Assembly (NCBI GenBank): GCA_003176075.1
Contig: PSRN01000124.1
Location: 1 to 5,533 of the forward strand
Direction of reading: 5' to 3'
Length of the DNA: 5,533 nt
From: Bdellovibrio sp.
GTDB lineage: Bacteria > Bdellovibrionota > Bdellovibrionia > Bdellovibrionales > Bdellovibrionaceae
Part shown: one piece after another, positions 5,123 to 5,533 of the stretch
Position numbering within the stretch: position 1 is the stretch's first letter
Layout of the letters: each line of letters opens with the position of its first letter
Made by a program: the position numbers and the translations under genes
The notes under the pieces: generated by a model
Told to the model about the DNA's origin: nothing
Databases searched by the model: none
The model's input: only the letters and a program-made list of their open reading frames with translations

Positions 5123-5533
5123 ATGAAATATCACACCCGTGGCGGCTCCGCCACCCACGCCGTTCGTATCGTGACCGCGGCTTCCCTCTTTGATGGGCAC
5201 GATGCCAGCATTAATCTGATCCGCCGACTCTTGCAGGACGCGGGGGCCGAAGTCATCCACTTGGGTCACAACCGCTCCGTGAAAGATGTGGTGGAAGCTG
5301 CCCTGCAAGAGGGCGTGCAAGGCATCTGTGTGAGTTCCTATCAGGGCGGTCACATGGAATACTTCAAATACATGAAGGATCTTCTGGATCAAGCCGGGGC
5401 CAGCTATGTGCGCATCTTCGGCGGGGGCGGCGGCGTGATCATCCACGAGGAAAAGAAGGAGCTCGAGGCCTACGGCATCACGCAAATCTTTCATCCTGAT
5501 GATGGGCGGCGCCTGGGGCTTGAGGGCATGATC
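5123..5533 (+). CDS. icmF: Fused isobutyryl-CoA mutase IcmF, N-terminal B12-binding domain (partial)
   Basis: 137 codons are open to the right edge. Full IcmF proteins are about 1,050-1,100 residues, so most of the gene lies outside. IcmF uses adenosylcobalamin to interconvert isobutyryl-CoA and n-butyryl-CoA; the full protein has a B12 domain, a MeaB-like GTPase chaperone and a substrate-binding TIM barrel, in that order. Visible here is the B12 Rossmann domain: VRIVTAASLFDGHDASIN (14-31), with Asp24-x-His26 as the DxH motif whose His ligates cobalt from below, VIHLGHNRS (44-52), CVSSYQGGHMEYF (69-81) and the FGGGGGVI loop (99-106). The SLFDGHDA, SSYQGGH and five-glycine forms are characteristic of IcmF rather than the separate small subunit IcmB or methylmalonyl-CoA mutase, whose B12 domain is C-terminal. 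The start ATG has GAGGGG upstream. Residues 5-13 (TRGGSATHA) are encoded by a palindromic element also found at 357-384. Related fused mutases with other substrates (pivalyl-CoA mutase, for example) cannot be excluded from this part. Confidence 0.93.
   Translation, partial: MKYHTRGGSATHAVRIVTAASLFDGHDASINLIRRLLQDAGAEVIHLGHNRSVKDVVEAALQEGVQGICVSSYQGGHMEYFKYMKDLLDQAGASYVRIFGGGGGVIIHEEKKELEAYGITQIFHPDDGRRLGLEGMI
5136..5162. repeat. GC-rich palindromic repeat element, copy B (inside the icmF 5' end)
   Basis: CCCGTGGCGGCTCCGCCACC begins a 27-nt stretch that continues CACGCCG and aligns to 357-384 in the same orientation, with one gap and two mismatches. Its core TGGCGG-CT-CCGCCA (5140-5153) is a 6-bp inverted repeat. 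It lies in frame and encodes TRGGSATHA near the icmF N-terminus, before the first strand of the B12 domain. A hairpin here could also affect early translation of icmF. Confidence 0.6.

Noticed and set aside
4361..5494. Long minus-strand open frame of 377 codons across the hydratase and icmF start
   Set aside because: It lies opposite two unmistakable enzyme genes and would have to cross both of them. The translation shows no recognisable motifs.
1..5533. CRISPR array, insertion sequence, tRNA or phage genes
   Set aside because: I found no regularly spaced repeats beyond the two-copy duplications, no transposase-like frames, no tRNA-like cloverleaf or TTCGA-type arm in context, and no integrase or phage proteins.

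Overview
The window reads as chromosomal DNA from a Gram-negative bacterium. Base composition is moderately GC-rich by eye. Signal peptides are common, there is an outer-membrane beta-barrel protein, and the genes have Shine-Dalgarno-type leaders. A single solute-binding protein with no transporter genes in view, secreted proteins of unknown function, and an aerobic-type acyl-CoA operon ending in icmF would fit a deltaproteobacterial or Bdellovibrionota-like genome. That placement is only an inference; no rRNA or marker gene is present. I see no tRNA or rRNA gene, CRISPR array, transposase, integrase or phage gene.

Layout. The left part (1-2146) is read on the minus strand. In transcription order it holds a secreted 449-residue protein with an SH3-like segment and two Asp-box motifs (2146 to 797), a 119-residue membrane protein with a C-terminal four-cysteine zinc-ribbon-like tail (758 to 399), and the start of a family-3 periplasmic amino-acid-binding-type protein (290, running off the left edge). 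A 91-bp divergent spacer (2147-2237) separates these from the plus-strand half. That half begins with a porin-like outer-membrane barrel protein (2238-3287). After a 77-bp spacer comes a tight operon: 3-hydroxybutyryl-CoA dehydrogenase (3365-4285), enoyl-CoA hydratase (4295-5110) and the N-terminal B12-binding domain of fused isobutyryl-CoA mutase IcmF (5123 onward, cut by the right edge). Gaps of 9 and 12 bp, with Shine-Dalgarno motifs overlapping the preceding stop codons, suggest translational coupling.

How the genes work together. The hydratase and dehydrogenase interconvert crotonyl-CoA, (S)-3-hydroxybutyryl-CoA and acetoacetyl-CoA. IcmF interconverts n-butyryl-CoA and isobutyryl-CoA using adenosylcobalamin, with a built-in GTPase chaperone. 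Together they link C4 straight-chain beta-oxidation to the branched-chain (valine) acyl-CoA pool. The minus-strand genes have no evident link to this pathway.

I do not see a clear new system. The most unusual material is small-scale DNA structure. A GC-rich palindromic element of about 28 bp occurs between genes (357-384) and again inside the first codons of icmF (5136-5162). Three short tandem duplications are present: an 18-bp one adding exactly six residues to the dehydrogenase, and two that span or abut the stop codons of the two unknown secreted or outer-membrane genes.
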